This document shows positions 15,501 to 23,660 of a DNA stretch of 64,000 bases, piece by piece. The notes under the pieces were generated by a model. That model saw only the letters and a list, made by a program, of their open reading frames with translations, was not told where the DNA came from and made no database searches. The translations under genes and the position numbers were made by a program. Each line of letters begins with the position of its first letter. Position 1 is the stretch's first letter. This DNA is from Streptomyces sp. CB02058. Lineage in GTDB: Bacteria > Actinomycetota > Actinomycetes > Streptomycetales > Streptomycetaceae. The stretch is taken from positions 62,001-126,000 of the forward strand of contig NZ_LIPG01000002.1 in assembly GCF_001905505.1 (NCBI RefSeq), read 5' to 3'.

Positions 15501-17873
15501 GTGGCCGCGCAGGATGCCGCTGTCGATTCGTTGCGGGACCGGGAGATCGGTGTCGAACAAGACCATCTCGACCAGGTCTACCGCCGTCTCGAGGAGAAGA
15601 TCGACGAGGCGGAATTTCTCATGCAGGACGCCAGCAAACGGGGCCAGGTCGGGACACCGGGGGCACTCGCGGAACGCGATGCCCAGGTCTTCCGGGCCGG
15701 GGTCCATCTCAACAGGCTGAACAGTGAGTTCGAGGACTTCCTCTTCGGCCGGATCGACCTGCTGCGGGGCAAGGACGGCGAACGCGGCCCGGACGGCGCC
15801 TTCACCTCCGTCGAGGCCGCCGACGACGCCGTACGGGAGGACAGCACCGCCGAGATCGCCGAGACGCTGCACATCGGCCGCATAGGAGTGCTCGACTCCG
15901 ACTACGCGCCGCTGGTGATCGACTGGAGGGCGCCCGCCGCCGCGCCCTTCTACCGCTCGACGCCGAAGGACCCGGGCAGGGTCGTGCGCCGCCGGGTCAT
16001 CCGCTCCAAGGGCCGCAAGGTCCTCGGGGTCGAGGACGACCTGATGCGCCCCGAGCTGACCGCGTACCTGGACGGCGACACGCTGCCCGTCATCGGTGAC
16101 GGCGCCCTGATGGCCGCGCTGGGCCAGGCCCGCAGCCACACGATGCGGGACATCGTCTCCTCGATCCAGGCCGAGCAGGACCTCGTGATCCGGGCCCCCG
16201 CCGCGTCCGTCACCGAGGTGGCGGGCGGACCGGGGACGGGCAAGACCGCGGTGGCCCTGCACCGGGCCGCGTATCTGCTGTACCAGGACCGGCGCAGGTA
16301 CGCCGGAGGCATCCTCGTCGTCTCGCCGACCCCGCTGCTCGTCGCGTACACCGAGGGCGTGCTGCCCTCGCTCGGCGAGGAGGGGCAGGTCGCGATCCGC
16401 GCGGTCGGCTCCCTGTCCGACGAGGCCGCGGGCGTGGAGGGGGCGACCACCTACGACGATCCGGCCGTCGCCCGGATCAAGGGCTCGTCCCGGATGCTCC
16501 ACGTGCTGCGCAAGGCGGCCCGCGGGGCGCTGGAGCAGTCCGCGCCCCGGCCCGCCGCCCGGCAGGGGCAGCTGGAGTTCGGGGAGGAGCCCGCCCAGGC
16601 GGCCGGCACCCCCACCCTGCTCCGGGTGGTGGCCTTCGGCGCCCGCGTCGAGCTCGACGCGGACGAACTGCGCCGCATCCGGCACAACGTCCTGGGCGGC
16701 ACCGCCCCGGTCAACCTGCTGCGCCCGCGCGCCCGGAAGCTGCTTCTGGACGCCCTGTGGAGCAAGTCGTCGGGCCGGGGCCGCTACACCGACCCCGAGC
16801 TGATCGCGGAGCTGCGCTCCTCGTTCGACGACGACGTCTCCACGGAGACCCCGTTCCTGACGTTCCTGGACGCCTGGTGGCCGGAACTCACCCCTCGTGG
16901 GGTGCTGGCCGCGATGGCCGACGAGCGGCGGCTGAGCCGGTGGGCGCGCCGCATCCTCAACCAGGGCGAGGTGCGCCGCCTGGCGCGTGCGCTGAAGCGG
17001 CTGGGGGAGGACGGCAAGGGGCCGCTCTCCGTCCACGACGTGGCGCTCCTGGACGAGCTGCAGACCCTGCTGGGCACCCCGGCGCGGCCCAAGCGGAAGC
17101 GTGAGCTCGATCCGCTGGACCAGCTCACGGGTCTCGAGGAGCTGATGCCGCAGCGCGAGGAGACCCAGCGCGAGCGGGCCGAACGGCTGGCGGCGGAGCG
17201 TACCGAGTACGCCCACGTCATCGTCGACGAGGCGCAGGACCTGACGCCGATGCAGTGGCGGATGGTCGGCCGCCGGGGGCGCCACGCCACCTGGACGGTC
17301 GTGGGCGACGCCGCGCAGTCCTCCTGGTCCGATCCGGACGAGGCGGCGGCGGCCCGTGACGAGGCGCTCGGCAACCGGCCGAGGCGCCGCTTCACGCTCA
17401 CGGTGAACTACCGCAACCCCGCGGAGATCGCCGAGCTGGCGTCGAAGGTGCTGGCGCTGGCCATGCCGGGGATGGAGTCCCCGCGCGCGGTCCGCTCGAC
17501 GGGCGTGGAGCCGCGCTTCGAGACGGTCGGTGACGGGGACCTCGCCTCGACGGTCCGCGAGGAGGCGCGCAGGCTGCTGGCCGAGGTGGACGGCACCGTC
17601 GGCGTCGTCGTCGCGATGAACCGCCGCACGGAGGCCCGGGGCTGGCTGGAGGAGCTCGGCGAGCGCGTGGTGGCGCTGGGAAGCCTGGAGGCGAAGGGCC
17701 TGGAGTACGACGCAACGGTGGTCGTCTCGCCCGCGGAGATCGCCGACGAGTCCCCGGCCGGACTGCGGGTGCTCTATGTGGCACTCACCCGTGCGACGCA
17801 GCAGCTGACCGTGGTCTCGGGGGAGCGTGACATGCCGGACGAGCAGGGAGTACCGGACCTGCTGAGGGACTGA
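15501..17873 (+). CDS. helD: HelD-type RNA polymerase-associated ATPase (UvrD-like)
   Basis: A 790-residue superfamily 1 ATPase. The N-terminal coiled-coil arm (residues about 10-75, rich in Glu/Arg/Leu) is the part that reaches into the RNA polymerase channel in HelD proteins. Walker A GGPGTGKTAVAL has Lys248; Walker B is VIVDEAQDL; motif III GDAAQSSW, TVNYRNPAEI, LEAKGLEYDAT and YVALTRATQQL complete the helicase motifs. HelD proteins release stalled polymerase, and some confer rifamycin resistance. GTG at 15501 has GAAGGGGG 5 nt upstream. It sits 84 nt after the anti-sigma gene. Confidence 0.87.
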   Translation: MAAQDAAVDSLRDREIGVEQDHLDQVYRRLEEKIDEAEFLMQDASKRGQVGTPGALAERDAQVFRAGVHLNRLNSEFEDFLFGRIDLLRGKDGERGPDGAFTSVEAADDAVREDSTAEIAETLHIGRIGVLDSDYAPLVIDWRAPAAAPFYRSTPKDPGRVVRRRVIRSKGRKVLGVEDDLMRPELTAYLDGDTLPVIGDGALMAALGQARSHTMRDIVSSIQAEQDLVIRAPAASVTEVAGGPGTGKTAVALHRAAYLLYQDRRRYAGGILVVSPTPLLVAYTEGVLPSLGEEGQVAIRAVGSLSDEAAGVEGATTYDDPAVARIKGSSRMLHVLRKAARGALEQSAPRPAARQGQLEFGEEPAQAAGTPTLLRVVAFGARVELDADELRRIRHNVLGGTAPVNLLRPRARKLLLDALWSKSSGRGRYTDPELIAELRSSFDDDVSTETPFLTFLDAWWPELTPRGVLAAMADERRLSRWARRILNQGEVRRLARALKRLGEDGKGPLSVHDVALLDELQTLLGTPARPKRKRELDPLDQLTGLEELMPQREETQRERAERLAAERTEYAHVIVDEAQDLTPMQWRMVGRRGRHATWTVVGDAAQSSWSDPDEAAAARDEALGNRPRRRFTLTVNYRNPAEIAELASKVLALAMPGMESPRAVRSTGVEPRFETVGDGDLASTVREEARRLLAEVDGTVGVVVAMNRRTEARGWLEELGERVVALGSLEAKGLEYDATVVVSPAEIADESPAGLRVLYVALTRATQQLTVVSGERDMPDEQGVPDLLRD

Positions 17874-17966
17874 GAGGCGCGGGTGACGGCGGGCGTCCCC
17901 GGTTCTTTGCCGAGTCAACACGTCGCACAGGAATCACTTCTCCGGGGTGTTTGTTAGCCTGGTGTC

Positions 17967-18109
17967 GGCACCGGCTCGATCCAAGCCCCCGGGCCCAACC
18001 TTCGTCGCTACGAGCGACCACTTGCCGCGAGGCGAGCATGGCGGGCCGGTGTCACCTGACCGTAAGAAGACAGACCCGCGTCACCTGATGGTGGCGCGGG
18101 TCTGTTTCT
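17967..18109 (+). ncRNA. Candidate small RNA or attenuator leader upstream of malic enzyme
   Basis: About 140 nt between a -10-like TAGCCT and a textbook terminator. It contains a hairpin GTCGCT-ACG-AGCGAC (18004-18018), and the 9-mer GTCACCTGA occurs twice, at 18051-18059 and again inside the terminator's left arm (18080-18088). The repeat could let the upstream copy compete in folding with the terminator. It matches no RNA family that I recognise. It could be a free-standing sRNA or a conditional terminator for the downstream gene. Confidence 0.45.
18070..18109 (+). terminator. Strong Rho-independent terminator 240 nt before the malic enzyme gene
   Basis: A 16-bp stem, ACAGACCCGCGTCACC (18070-18085) with GGTGGCGCGGGTCTGT (18090-18105), one G-U pair, tetraloop TGAT, then TTTCTGTTT. 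It is one of the few U-tailed terminators in the window. Confidence 0.88.
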
Positions 18110-18343
18110 GTTTACGTGCCGCGCCGTCCCGCCCGCCCTCCCGATCGGCCGACCGTCCCGGCGGATCGGGGGACCGTCCGGGGTTACGCAGGACGTCCAC
18201 TTCTCGTATGGTGGAAAAAAGTTTCCGAAAGGTGGCAGTCATTAACTGCTACTGGTCGGTAGGTGCGACGATCGGAACGCACGTGCGGGGCTCAGCTCCG
18301 TTCGCGTGCGGCAACGAAGCTCAGGAAAGCGAAGGACTCGGCC

Positions 18344-19777
18344 ATGGCAACGGCGCCCAGCGTCTCGTACTCGATGACGGTCAGGCTGGAGGTGCCCGCG
18401 AGCGGCACAGCGGTCTCCCAGCTCACCACGGCCGTGGAGTCCTCCGGAGGTTCGGTCACCGGCCTCGACGTGACCGCTTCCGGCCACGAGAAGCTGCGGA
18501 TCGACGTCACCATCGCGGCATCCTCCACCTCGCACGCGGACGAGATCGTCGAAGGCCTGCGCGGCATCGAGGGCGTCGTCCTCGGCAAGGTCTCCGACCG
18601 TACGTTCCTGATGCACCTCGGCGGCAAGATCGAGATGGCGTCCAAGCACCCCATCCGGAACCGTGACGACCTCTCGATGATCTACACCCCGGGTGTGGCC
18701 CGGGTCTGCATGGCGATCGCCGAGAACCCCGAGGACGCCCGCCGTCTGACCATCAAGCGGAACTCCGTCGCGGTGGTCACGGACGGCTCCGCGGTGCTCG
18801 GCCTCGGCAACATCGGCCCGATGGCCTCGCTCCCCGTGATGGAGGGCAAGGCGGCCCTCTTCAAGCGCTTCGCGGGCATCGACGCCTGGCCGATCTGCCT
18901 GGACACGCAGGACACCGACGCGATCGTCGAGATCGTCAAGGCGATCGCCCCCGGCTTCGCGGGCATCAACCTGGAGGACATCTCCGCCCCCCGCTGCTTC
19001 GAGATCGAGGCGCGGCTGCGCGAGGCTCTGGACATCCCCGTCTTCCACGACGACCAGCACGGCACCGCCATCGTCGTCCTGGCCGCGCTGACCAACGCGC
19101 TGCGCGTGGTCGGCAAGGCGATCGGCGACGTGCGGGTCGTCATGTCCGGCGCGGGCGCGGCCGGCACGGCCATCCTGAAGCTGCTCATCGCCGCGGGCGT
19201 CAAGCACACGGTCGTCGCCGACATCCACGGTGTGGTGCACGCGGGCCGCGAGGACCTGGTGGACGCCACCCCGGATTCGCCGCTGCGCTGGATCGCCGAC
19301 AACACCAACCCCGAGGGCGTCACCGGCACCCTCAAGGAGGCCGTCGTCGGCGCCGACGTCTTCATCGGCGTCTCGGCCCCCAACGTGCTGGACGGCTCCG
19401 ACGTCGCGGCCATGGCCGAGGGCGCCATCGTGTTCGCGCTCGCGAACCCGGACCCCGAGGTGGACCCGGCAATCGCCCGCGAGACGGCGGCAGTTGTCGC
19501 CACCGGCCGCTCCGACTTCCCGAACCAGATCAACAACGTCCTGGTCTTCCCGGGCGTCTTCCGCGGTCTGCTGGACGCTCAGTCCCGCACCGTCAACACG
19601 GAGATGATGCTCGCCGCGGCGCGCGCCCTCGCCGGCGTGGTCGCCGAGGACGAGGTGAACGCGAACTACATCATCCCGTCCGTCTTCAACGACAAGGTCG
19701 CGGGCGCCGTCGCCGGCGCGGTCCGCGAGGCCGCCAAGGCGGCCGGTGTCGCCGAGGCGGCGGCCGACCCCGCGTAA
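18344..19777 (+). CDS. NAD(P)-dependent malic enzyme with N-terminal ACT domain
   Basis: A 477-residue enzyme that decarboxylates malate to pyruvate. Residues 1-90 are an ACT-type regulatory domain (SYSMTVRLEVPASGTAVSQL). The catalytic part has MIYTPGVARVC, the Lys-containing TIKRNSVAVVTDGSAVLGLG stretch (RNSVAVVTDGSAVLGLG shown), the metal-binding EDISAPRCFEIE and HDDQHGTAIV, and the Rossmann motif GAGAAGTAI. The ATG at 18344 is preceded by GAAGGA. It follows a terminator-ended leader, so expression may be set by read-through or by a promoter inside the 230-nt leader. Confidence 0.92.
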   Translation: MATAPSVSYSMTVRLEVPASGTAVSQLTTAVESSGGSVTGLDVTASGHEKLRIDVTIAASSTSHADEIVEGLRGIEGVVLGKVSDRTFLMHLGGKIEMASKHPIRNRDDLSMIYTPGVARVCMAIAENPEDARRLTIKRNSVAVVTDGSAVLGLGNIGPMASLPVMEGKAALFKRFAGIDAWPICLDTQDTDAIVEIVKAIAPGFAGINLEDISAPRCFEIEARLREALDIPVFHDDQHGTAIVVLAALTNALRVVGKAIGDVRVVMSGAGAAGTAILKLLIAAGVKHTVVADIHGVVHAGREDLVDATPDSPLRWIADNTNPEGVTGTLKEAVVGADVFIGVSAPNVLDGSDVAAMAEGAIVFALANPDPEVDPAIARETAAVVATGRSDFPNQINNVLVFPGVFRGLLDAQSRTVNTEMMLAAARALAGVVAEDEVNANYIIPSVFNDKVAGAVAGAVREAAKAAGVAEAAADPA

Positions 19778-19810
19778 GGGGTTTTCATCCGGACGGCCCT
19801 GTCCGGGGCT

Positions 19811-19842
19811 GTCCGCGGGGGCCGATCGCGGCCCCCGCGGAC
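19811..19842 (+). terminator. Terminator after malic enzyme
   Basis: GTCCGCGGGGGCCG (19811-19824) and CGGCCCCCGCGGAC (19829-19842) form a perfect 14-bp stem with tetraloop ATCG, 34 nt after the stop codon. Confidence 0.8.
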
Positions 19843-20180
19843 GGTGCCGTACCTCACGTCCCGGCGCGCTGTACGGCGCGTCGCGGGTCGCGGCGTCCCA
19901 AACGCCCCTTTAGGGTGGGCGGGCAGCGAGCCCCACAGGCCCGGCATCCGCTGCGGACCGCTCCAACAAGTCGACGGAACGTCATCACGGCCACGCGGTG
20001 GTGCTTTTCGTACGACGCCGAGGGGTTCCGGATTGGCGTTAGCGCCGCAGGTGGGGGCAGGATGCGTATTCGGGCGCGAGGGTCTGACATCAGACCCGGG
20101 TCCGGGGACTGTCAGAGGGCCCTGGCAGCATCGGCTTCGATCTCACGCCTCACAGGCAAGAAGAACACGGGAGTACAAAC
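19843..20180 (+). other. Leader and promoter region of the HU gene
   Basis: A 338-bp gene-free stretch. A possible promoter is TTGGCG (20033-20038), 19 bp, CAGGAT (20058-20063). A perfect inverted repeat, GGGTCTGA-CA-TCAGACCC, lies at 20080-20097, just after the expected transcription start, and could be an operator or a leader hairpin. GGGAG at 20168-20172 is a plausible ribosome-binding site. Confidence 0.45.
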
Positions 20181-20462
20181 ATGAACCGCAGTGAGCTGGT
20201 GGCCGCCCTGGCCGACCGTGCCGAGGTGACCCGCAAGGACGCCGACGCCGTTCTGGCCGCCCTCGCCGAGACCGTCGGCGAGATCGTCGCCAAGGGCGAC
20301 GAGAAGGTCACCATCCCCGGCTTCCTGACCTTCGAGCGCACCCACCGTGCCGCTCGCACCGCTCGTAACCCGCAGACCGGCGACCCGATCAACATCCCGG
20401 CCGGCTACAGCGTGAAGGTCTCCGCGGGCTCCAAGCTCAAGGAAGCCGCCAAGGGCAAGTAA
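20181..20462 (+). CDS. hupA: HU family nucleoid DNA-binding protein
   Basis: A 93-residue bacterial HU. It starts MNRSELVAALADRAEVTRKDADAVL, the dimerisation helices (given here as MNRSELVAAL), and the DNA-binding arm shows GFLTFERTHRAARTARNPQTGDP around residues 48-68 (core GFLTFE and ARNPQTG). It ends GSKLKEAAKGK, the standard short form without the long Lys/Ala-rich tail of the second Streptomyces HU, HupS. The place before murA matches hupA. It is monocistronic between two hairpins. Confidence 0.95.
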   Translation: MNRSELVAALADRAEVTRKDADAVLAALAETVGEIVAKGDEKVTIPGFLTFERTHRAARTARNPQTGDPINIPAGYSVKVSAGSKLKEAAKGK

Positions 20463-20481
20463 GGCCCCCAAGGCATCAAGA

Positions 20482-20515
20482 AGGGCGGCCGTCCTGACCG
20501 GGGCGGCCGCCCTTC
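20482..20515 (+). terminator. Terminator after the HU gene
   Basis: AAGGGCGGCCG (20482-20492) pairs with CGGCCGCCCTT (20505-20515) around a 12-nt loop, 20 nt after the stop. Confidence 0.8.
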
Positions 20516-20866
20516 GGCGTACCCGGAGCCCCGCCCGGCGTCACGGCGCCCCCACACACGGCCCGTGCGGGCGCTGTGAGGCGGGCTGCGGCGTCCCGGC
20601 ACCCCGGGGCGGACTCGGAGTGGGCAGCCGGGCGCGTTCGGCGCTGTACGGGCGTTCTGCGGCGCCTGAGCGGATACCGGTCGGCGCGGCACGGATACCG
20701 GGCGGCGCCTCAGGAGGACGGGCGCGCGCTCGTGGGGAGCCCGGAACGGCAGAAGTCCGCCGCCCCGGTCCCTCGCGGGGGACCGGGGCGGCGGACTGTG
20801 GTGCGGGGTCGCGCAATGCTGTGTGCGGCAGCACTGTGCGCGCGCCGGAGCGCGTCGGGCGGTGCG
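20516..20866. other. Gene-free region between convergent hupA and murA
   Basis: 351 bp without a credible gene. It contains a near-identical 17-bp direct repeat, CGGATACCGGTCGGCGC at 20671-20687 and again with one change at 20692-20708, followed by the murA terminator hairpin. Confidence 0.7.
20754..20797 (-). terminator. Terminator of murA
   Basis: A perfect 19-bp stem between 20754-20772 and 20779-20797 with a 6-nt loop, 70 nt past the murA stop on the minus strand. The core is CCGCCCCGGTCCC against its complement. Confidence 0.8.
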
Positions 20867-22207
20867 TCAGACGAGTGAGCCGCCCGGCAGCTCGACCTTG
20901 GCGCCGAGCTTCTCCAGCTTGTCCATGAAGTTCTCGTAGCCGCGGTTGATCAGGTCGATGCCGTGCACCCGGGACGTGCCCTGGGCCGCCAGTGCGGCGA
21001 TCAGGTACGAGAACCCGCCGCGCAGGTCGGGGATGACCAGATCCGCGCCCTGGAGCTTCGTGGGGCCGGACACGACCGCGGAGTGCAGGAAGTTCCGCTG
21101 CCCGAACCGGCAGTCGGAGCCCCCGAGGCACTCGCGGTAGAGCTGGATGTGCGCACCCATCTGGTTGAGCGCCGAGGTGAAGCCGAGCCGGGACTCGTAG
21201 ACCGTCTCGTGGACGATCGAGAGGCCCGCGGCCTGCGTCAGCGCCACCACCAGGGGCTGCTGCCAGTCGGTCTGGAAACCGGGGTGCACGTCGGTCTCCA
21301 GGGCGATGGCGTTCAGCGCGCCGCCCGGGTGCCAGAAGCGGATGCCCTCGTCGTCGATCTCGAAGGCACCGCCGACCCGGCGGAAGGTGTTGAGGAAGGT
21401 CATCATCGAGCGCTGCTGGGCGCCGCGGACGTAGATGTTGCCCTCGGTCGCCAGCGCCGCCGACGCCCAGGAGGCCGCCTCCAGGCGGTCCGGGATCGCC
21501 CGGTGGGTGTAACCGTCCAGCTTGTCGACACCGGTGATCCGGATGGTCCGGTCGGTGTCCATGGAGATGATCGCGCCCATCTTCTGCAGTACGCAGATGA
21601 GGTCCTCGATCTCCGGCTCGACGGCCGCGTTGGACAGCTCGGTGACGCCCTCGGCGAGGACGGCGGTCAGCAGCACCTGCTCGGTGGAGCCCACCGACGG
21701 GTACGGCAGCCGGATCTTCGTGCCCCGCAGCCGCTGCGGGGCCTCCAGGTACTGGCCGTCGGCCCGCTTCTCGATGGTCGCGCCGAACTGGCGGAGCACC
21801 TCGAAGTGGAAGTCGATCGGCCGTCCGCCGATGTCGCAGCCGCCGAGGCCCGGGATGAAGGCGTGGCCGAGGCGGTGCAGCAGCGGGCCGCAGAAGAGGA
21901 TCGGGATGCGCGACGAGCCCGCGTGGGCATCGATGTCGGCGACGTTCGCGCTCTCGACGTGCGAGGGGTCGAGGATGAGTTCGCCCGGCTCGTCACCGGG
22001 GCGGACGGTCACGCCGTGCAGCTGCAGCAGCCCCCGGACCACCCGCACATCGCGGATGTCGGGCACGTTGCGGAGCCGGCTGGGCCCGCTGCCGAGCAGT
22101 GCGGCGACCATTGCCTTCGGCACCAGGTTCTTGGCGCCTCGGACGCGGATCTCGCCCTCCAGCGGGGTGCCGCCGTGGACAAGCAGGACATCGTCTGTGC
22201 CGGTCAT
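20867..22207 (-). CDS. murA: UDP-N-acetylglucosamine 1-carboxyvinyltransferase (MurA)
   Basis: A 446-residue cytoplasmic enzyme that adds enolpyruvate to UDP-GlcNAc, the first committed step of peptidoglycan synthesis. The RGAKNLVPKA start carries the Lys-Asn pair that contacts substrate. GGCDIGGRPIDFH contains Cys124, the residue alkylated by fosfomycin in MurA enzymes. HPGFQTDWQQP and the C-terminal RGGFSYLIAAL are further family motifs, with a typical EPSP-type double-domain length. It is transcribed alone, opposite to hupA and divergent from the YqgE gene. Confidence 0.95.
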   Translation of the reverse strand: MTGTDDVLLVHGGTPLEGEIRVRGAKNLVPKAMVAALLGSGPSRLRNVPDIRDVRVVRGLLQLHGVTVRPGDEPGELILDPSHVESANVADIDAHAGSSRIPILFCGPLLHRLGHAFIPGLGGCDIGGRPIDFHFEVLRQFGATIEKRADGQYLEAPQRLRGTKIRLPYPSVGSTEQVLLTAVLAEGVTELSNAAVEPEIEDLICVLQKMGAIISMDTDRTIRITGVDKLDGYTHRAIPDRLEAASWASAALATEGNIYVRGAQQRSMMTFLNTFRRVGGAFEIDDEGIRFWHPGGALNAIALETDVHPGFQTDWQQPLVVALTQAAGLSIVHETVYESRLGFTSALNQMGAHIQLYRECLGGSDCRFGQRNFLHSAVVSGPTKLQGADLVIPDLRGGFSYLIAALAAQGTSRVHGIDLINRGYENFMDKLEKLGAKVELPGGSLV

Positions 22208-22504
22208 GTATCTCGCGTTCCGGAGTGGTCGGGCAGGGGGCCATCAAAAGGGTAATGGGCTTCCACCCCCCTTCCGTAAGGAGCGGGGGTCCGTACGAAC
22301 GTCATGAATTCGCCACAACACGTTCTGCTTCCCGTGCCTTGCGGAGGGTCACCGTCCGTACGGCACCTCCCGCCGACCGCCGGCCGTGCGCTCCCTGTGC
22401 GTCCGTGCGGGATTCGTGCGCCCTGAGCTGCGGCGAGGCGCCGGGCGGGACCGGGCGCGTCACTTGGTCCCCGCGGAGGGCGAAGATGCGGGATCATCTG
22501 TGCC
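22208..22504. other. Divergent promoter region, murA / YqgE
   Basis: 297 bp carrying the outward promoters of two divergent genes. I see no clear hexamer pair, repeat or operator that can be assigned with confidence. Confidence 0.5.
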
Positions 22505-23065
22505 ATGACGGAGGTGTCCTCGCTCACAGGGCGGCTGCTCGTGGCCGCGCCCGCCCTCGCGGACCCGAATTTCGACCGCGCGGTGGTGCTGCTCCTCGAC
22601 CACGACGAGGAGGGCTCTCTCGGTGTGGTCCTCAACCGCCCGACCCCGGTCGGTGTCGGCGACATCCTGGCGTCCTGGGCCGGCCTGACCGGTGAGCCCG
22701 ATGTCGTCTTCCAGGGCGGCCCCGTCTCGCTCGACTCCGCGCTGGGCGTGGCCGTGATCCCCGGCGACGAGGGTCCCCTGGGGTGGCGCAGGGTGCACGG
22801 GGCGATCGGTCTGGTGGACCTGGAGGCGCCTCCGGAGCTGCTCGCCGCGGCACTCGGCTCGCTGCGGATCTTCGCCGGTTACGCGGGCTGGGGACCCGGC
22901 CAGCTGGAGACGGAGCTCACGGACGGCGCCTGGTACGTCGTCGAGTCGGAGCCCGGCGATGTCTCCTCGCCGCGCCCCGAGCACCTCTGGCGGGCGGTTC
23001 TGCGCCGCCAGCGCAGCGAACTGGCGATGATCGCGACGTATCCGGACGACCCTTCGCTGAACTGA
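22505..23065 (+). CDS. YqgE/AlgH family protein (UPF0301)
   Basis: A 186-residue cytoplasmic protein. Family signatures are visible: LTGRLLVAAPALADPNFDRAVVLL at the start (core LLVAAPALADPNF), HDEEGSLGVVLNRPT, VFQGGPVS, and FAGYAGWGPGQLETEL. The fold is known but the biochemical role is not settled in any organism. It stands alone between murA and the small cysteine protein gene. Confidence 0.9.
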   Translation: MTEVSSLTGRLLVAAPALADPNFDRAVVLLLDHDEEGSLGVVLNRPTPVGVGDILASWAGLTGEPDVVFQGGPVSLDSALGVAVIPGDEGPLGWRRVHGAIGLVDLEAPPELLAAALGSLRIFAGYAGWGPGQLETELTDGAWYVVESEPGDVSSPRPEHLWRAVLRRQRSELAMIATYPDDPSLN

Positions 23066-23095
23066 TGCCCGGAGCTTTCAGTACGCTTGGCAGTT

Positions 23096-23389
23096 ATGAG
23101 CACTCTTGAGCCCGAGCGCGGGGCAGGTACGGGGACCCTCGTAGAGCCGACGCCGCAGGTGTCGAACGGCGACGGTGACCACGAGCGCTACGCCCATTAC
23201 GTCCAGAAGGACAAGATCATGGCGAGCGCCCTGGAGGGCACTCCCGTGGTGGCACTGTGCGGCAAGGTCTGGGTCCCGGGGCGCGACCCCAAGAAGTACC
23301 CGGTCTGTCCCATGTGCAAGGAGATCTACGAGTCCATGGGCGCCGGTGGCGACAAGGGCAAGGGCGGCAAGGACGGCGGCAAGAAGTAG
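23096..23389 (+). CDS. Small DUF3039-type zinc-binding protein
   Basis: A 97-residue conserved actinobacterial protein of unknown function. The middle has VALCGKVWVPGRDP and PVCPMCKEIYESM, so three cysteines (one plus a CxxC) could bind a metal. The tail is Gly/Lys-rich (GGDKGKGGKDGGKK). The ATG at 23096 is preferred over TTG at 23087: TACGCT (23082-23087) ends 8 nt before it, which suggests a leaderless message. Confidence 0.82.
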   Translation: MSTLEPERGAGTGTLVEPTPQVSNGDGDHERYAHYVQKDKIMASALEGTPVVALCGKVWVPGRDPKKYPVCPMCKEIYESMGAGGDKGKGGKDGGKK

Positions 23390-23434
23390 CCCGCGGGCCT
23401 CTTATTTCTTCCTCTCTTTTCAGGACCTGACCCC

Positions 23435-23472
23435 GGCCCCCGGGGTGCGCGGCGACGCGTACCCCGGGGGCC
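23435..23472 (+). terminator. Terminator after the DUF3039 gene
   Basis: GGCCCCCGGGGT (23435-23446) with ACCCCGGGGGCC (23461-23472), a perfect 12-bp stem with a 14-nt loop. Confidence 0.75.
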
Positions 23473-23549
23473 GTTCGCATGCCCGGGGGCGTCCCGGTGC
23501 GCGGCGGGCGGGAAGGGTGCGTTGCACGGACCGCACCACGTGGTCACAG

Positions 23550-23565
23550 AGTGGTAGAGACCACT
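23550..23565 (+). promoter_or_regulatory. DasR-type operator (dre) at the sugar importer promoter
   Basis: AGTGGTAGAGACCACT: the arms AGTGGT and ACCACT are perfectly inverted and fit the Streptomyces dre consensus; only the central four bases differ from CTAG. It abuts the -35 box of the promoter below, a position suited to repression. DasR is the GntR-family repressor that responds to glucosamine-6-phosphate. Confidence 0.75.
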
Positions 23566-23593
23566 TGTCAGCGCCCTGACACCCCCCTAGTCT
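23565..23593 (+). promoter_or_regulatory. Promoter of the sugar ABC / hexosaminidase operon
   Basis: TTGTCA (23565-23570), a 17-bp spacer, TAGTCT (23588-23593): a good vegetative promoter for Streptomyces. The first T of the -35 is the last base of the DasR-type site. Confidence 0.7.
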
Positions 23594-23620
23594 CCTGCCA
23601 GTTGTGCAGAACGAAACGAC

Positions 23621-23639
23621 CGTTGCAAGGAATGCAACG
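23621..23639. promoter_or_regulatory. Inverted repeat in the leader of the sugar operon
   Basis: CGTTGCA (23621-23627), five bases, TGCAACG (23633-23639), a perfect palindrome 22 nt before the start codon. It could bind a second, LacI- or ROK-type regulator; none is encoded nearby. Confidence 0.5.
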
Positions 23640-23660
23640 AATGACCGGTAGGGGTCCCGG

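Larger units (their letters stand above)
17874..18343 (+). other. 470-bp intergenic region between helD and the malic enzyme gene
   Basis: This gap holds a candidate promoter (TAGCCT at 17955-17960), a structured stretch ending in a strong terminator at 18105, and then about 230 nt of leader before the malic enzyme ATG. The leader contains the palindrome CGCACGTGCG at 18278-18287. No open reading frame here looks coding. Confidence 0.6.

Noticed and set aside
14475..17921. A 1148-codon open frame on the minus strand across the anti-sigma and helD genes, and similar 500-1000-codon frames opposite matB, the dehydrogenase, the 782-residue gene and the MFS genes
   Set aside because: They are antisense shadows of high-GC genes with strong third-position bias; the sense frames have clear domains and the antisense ones give only Arg/Gly/Pro/Val-rich text.
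23535..23544. ACCACGTGGT as a second DasR site
   Set aside because: It is a palindrome with inverted half-site order (ACCA before TGGT) and too short for a dre.
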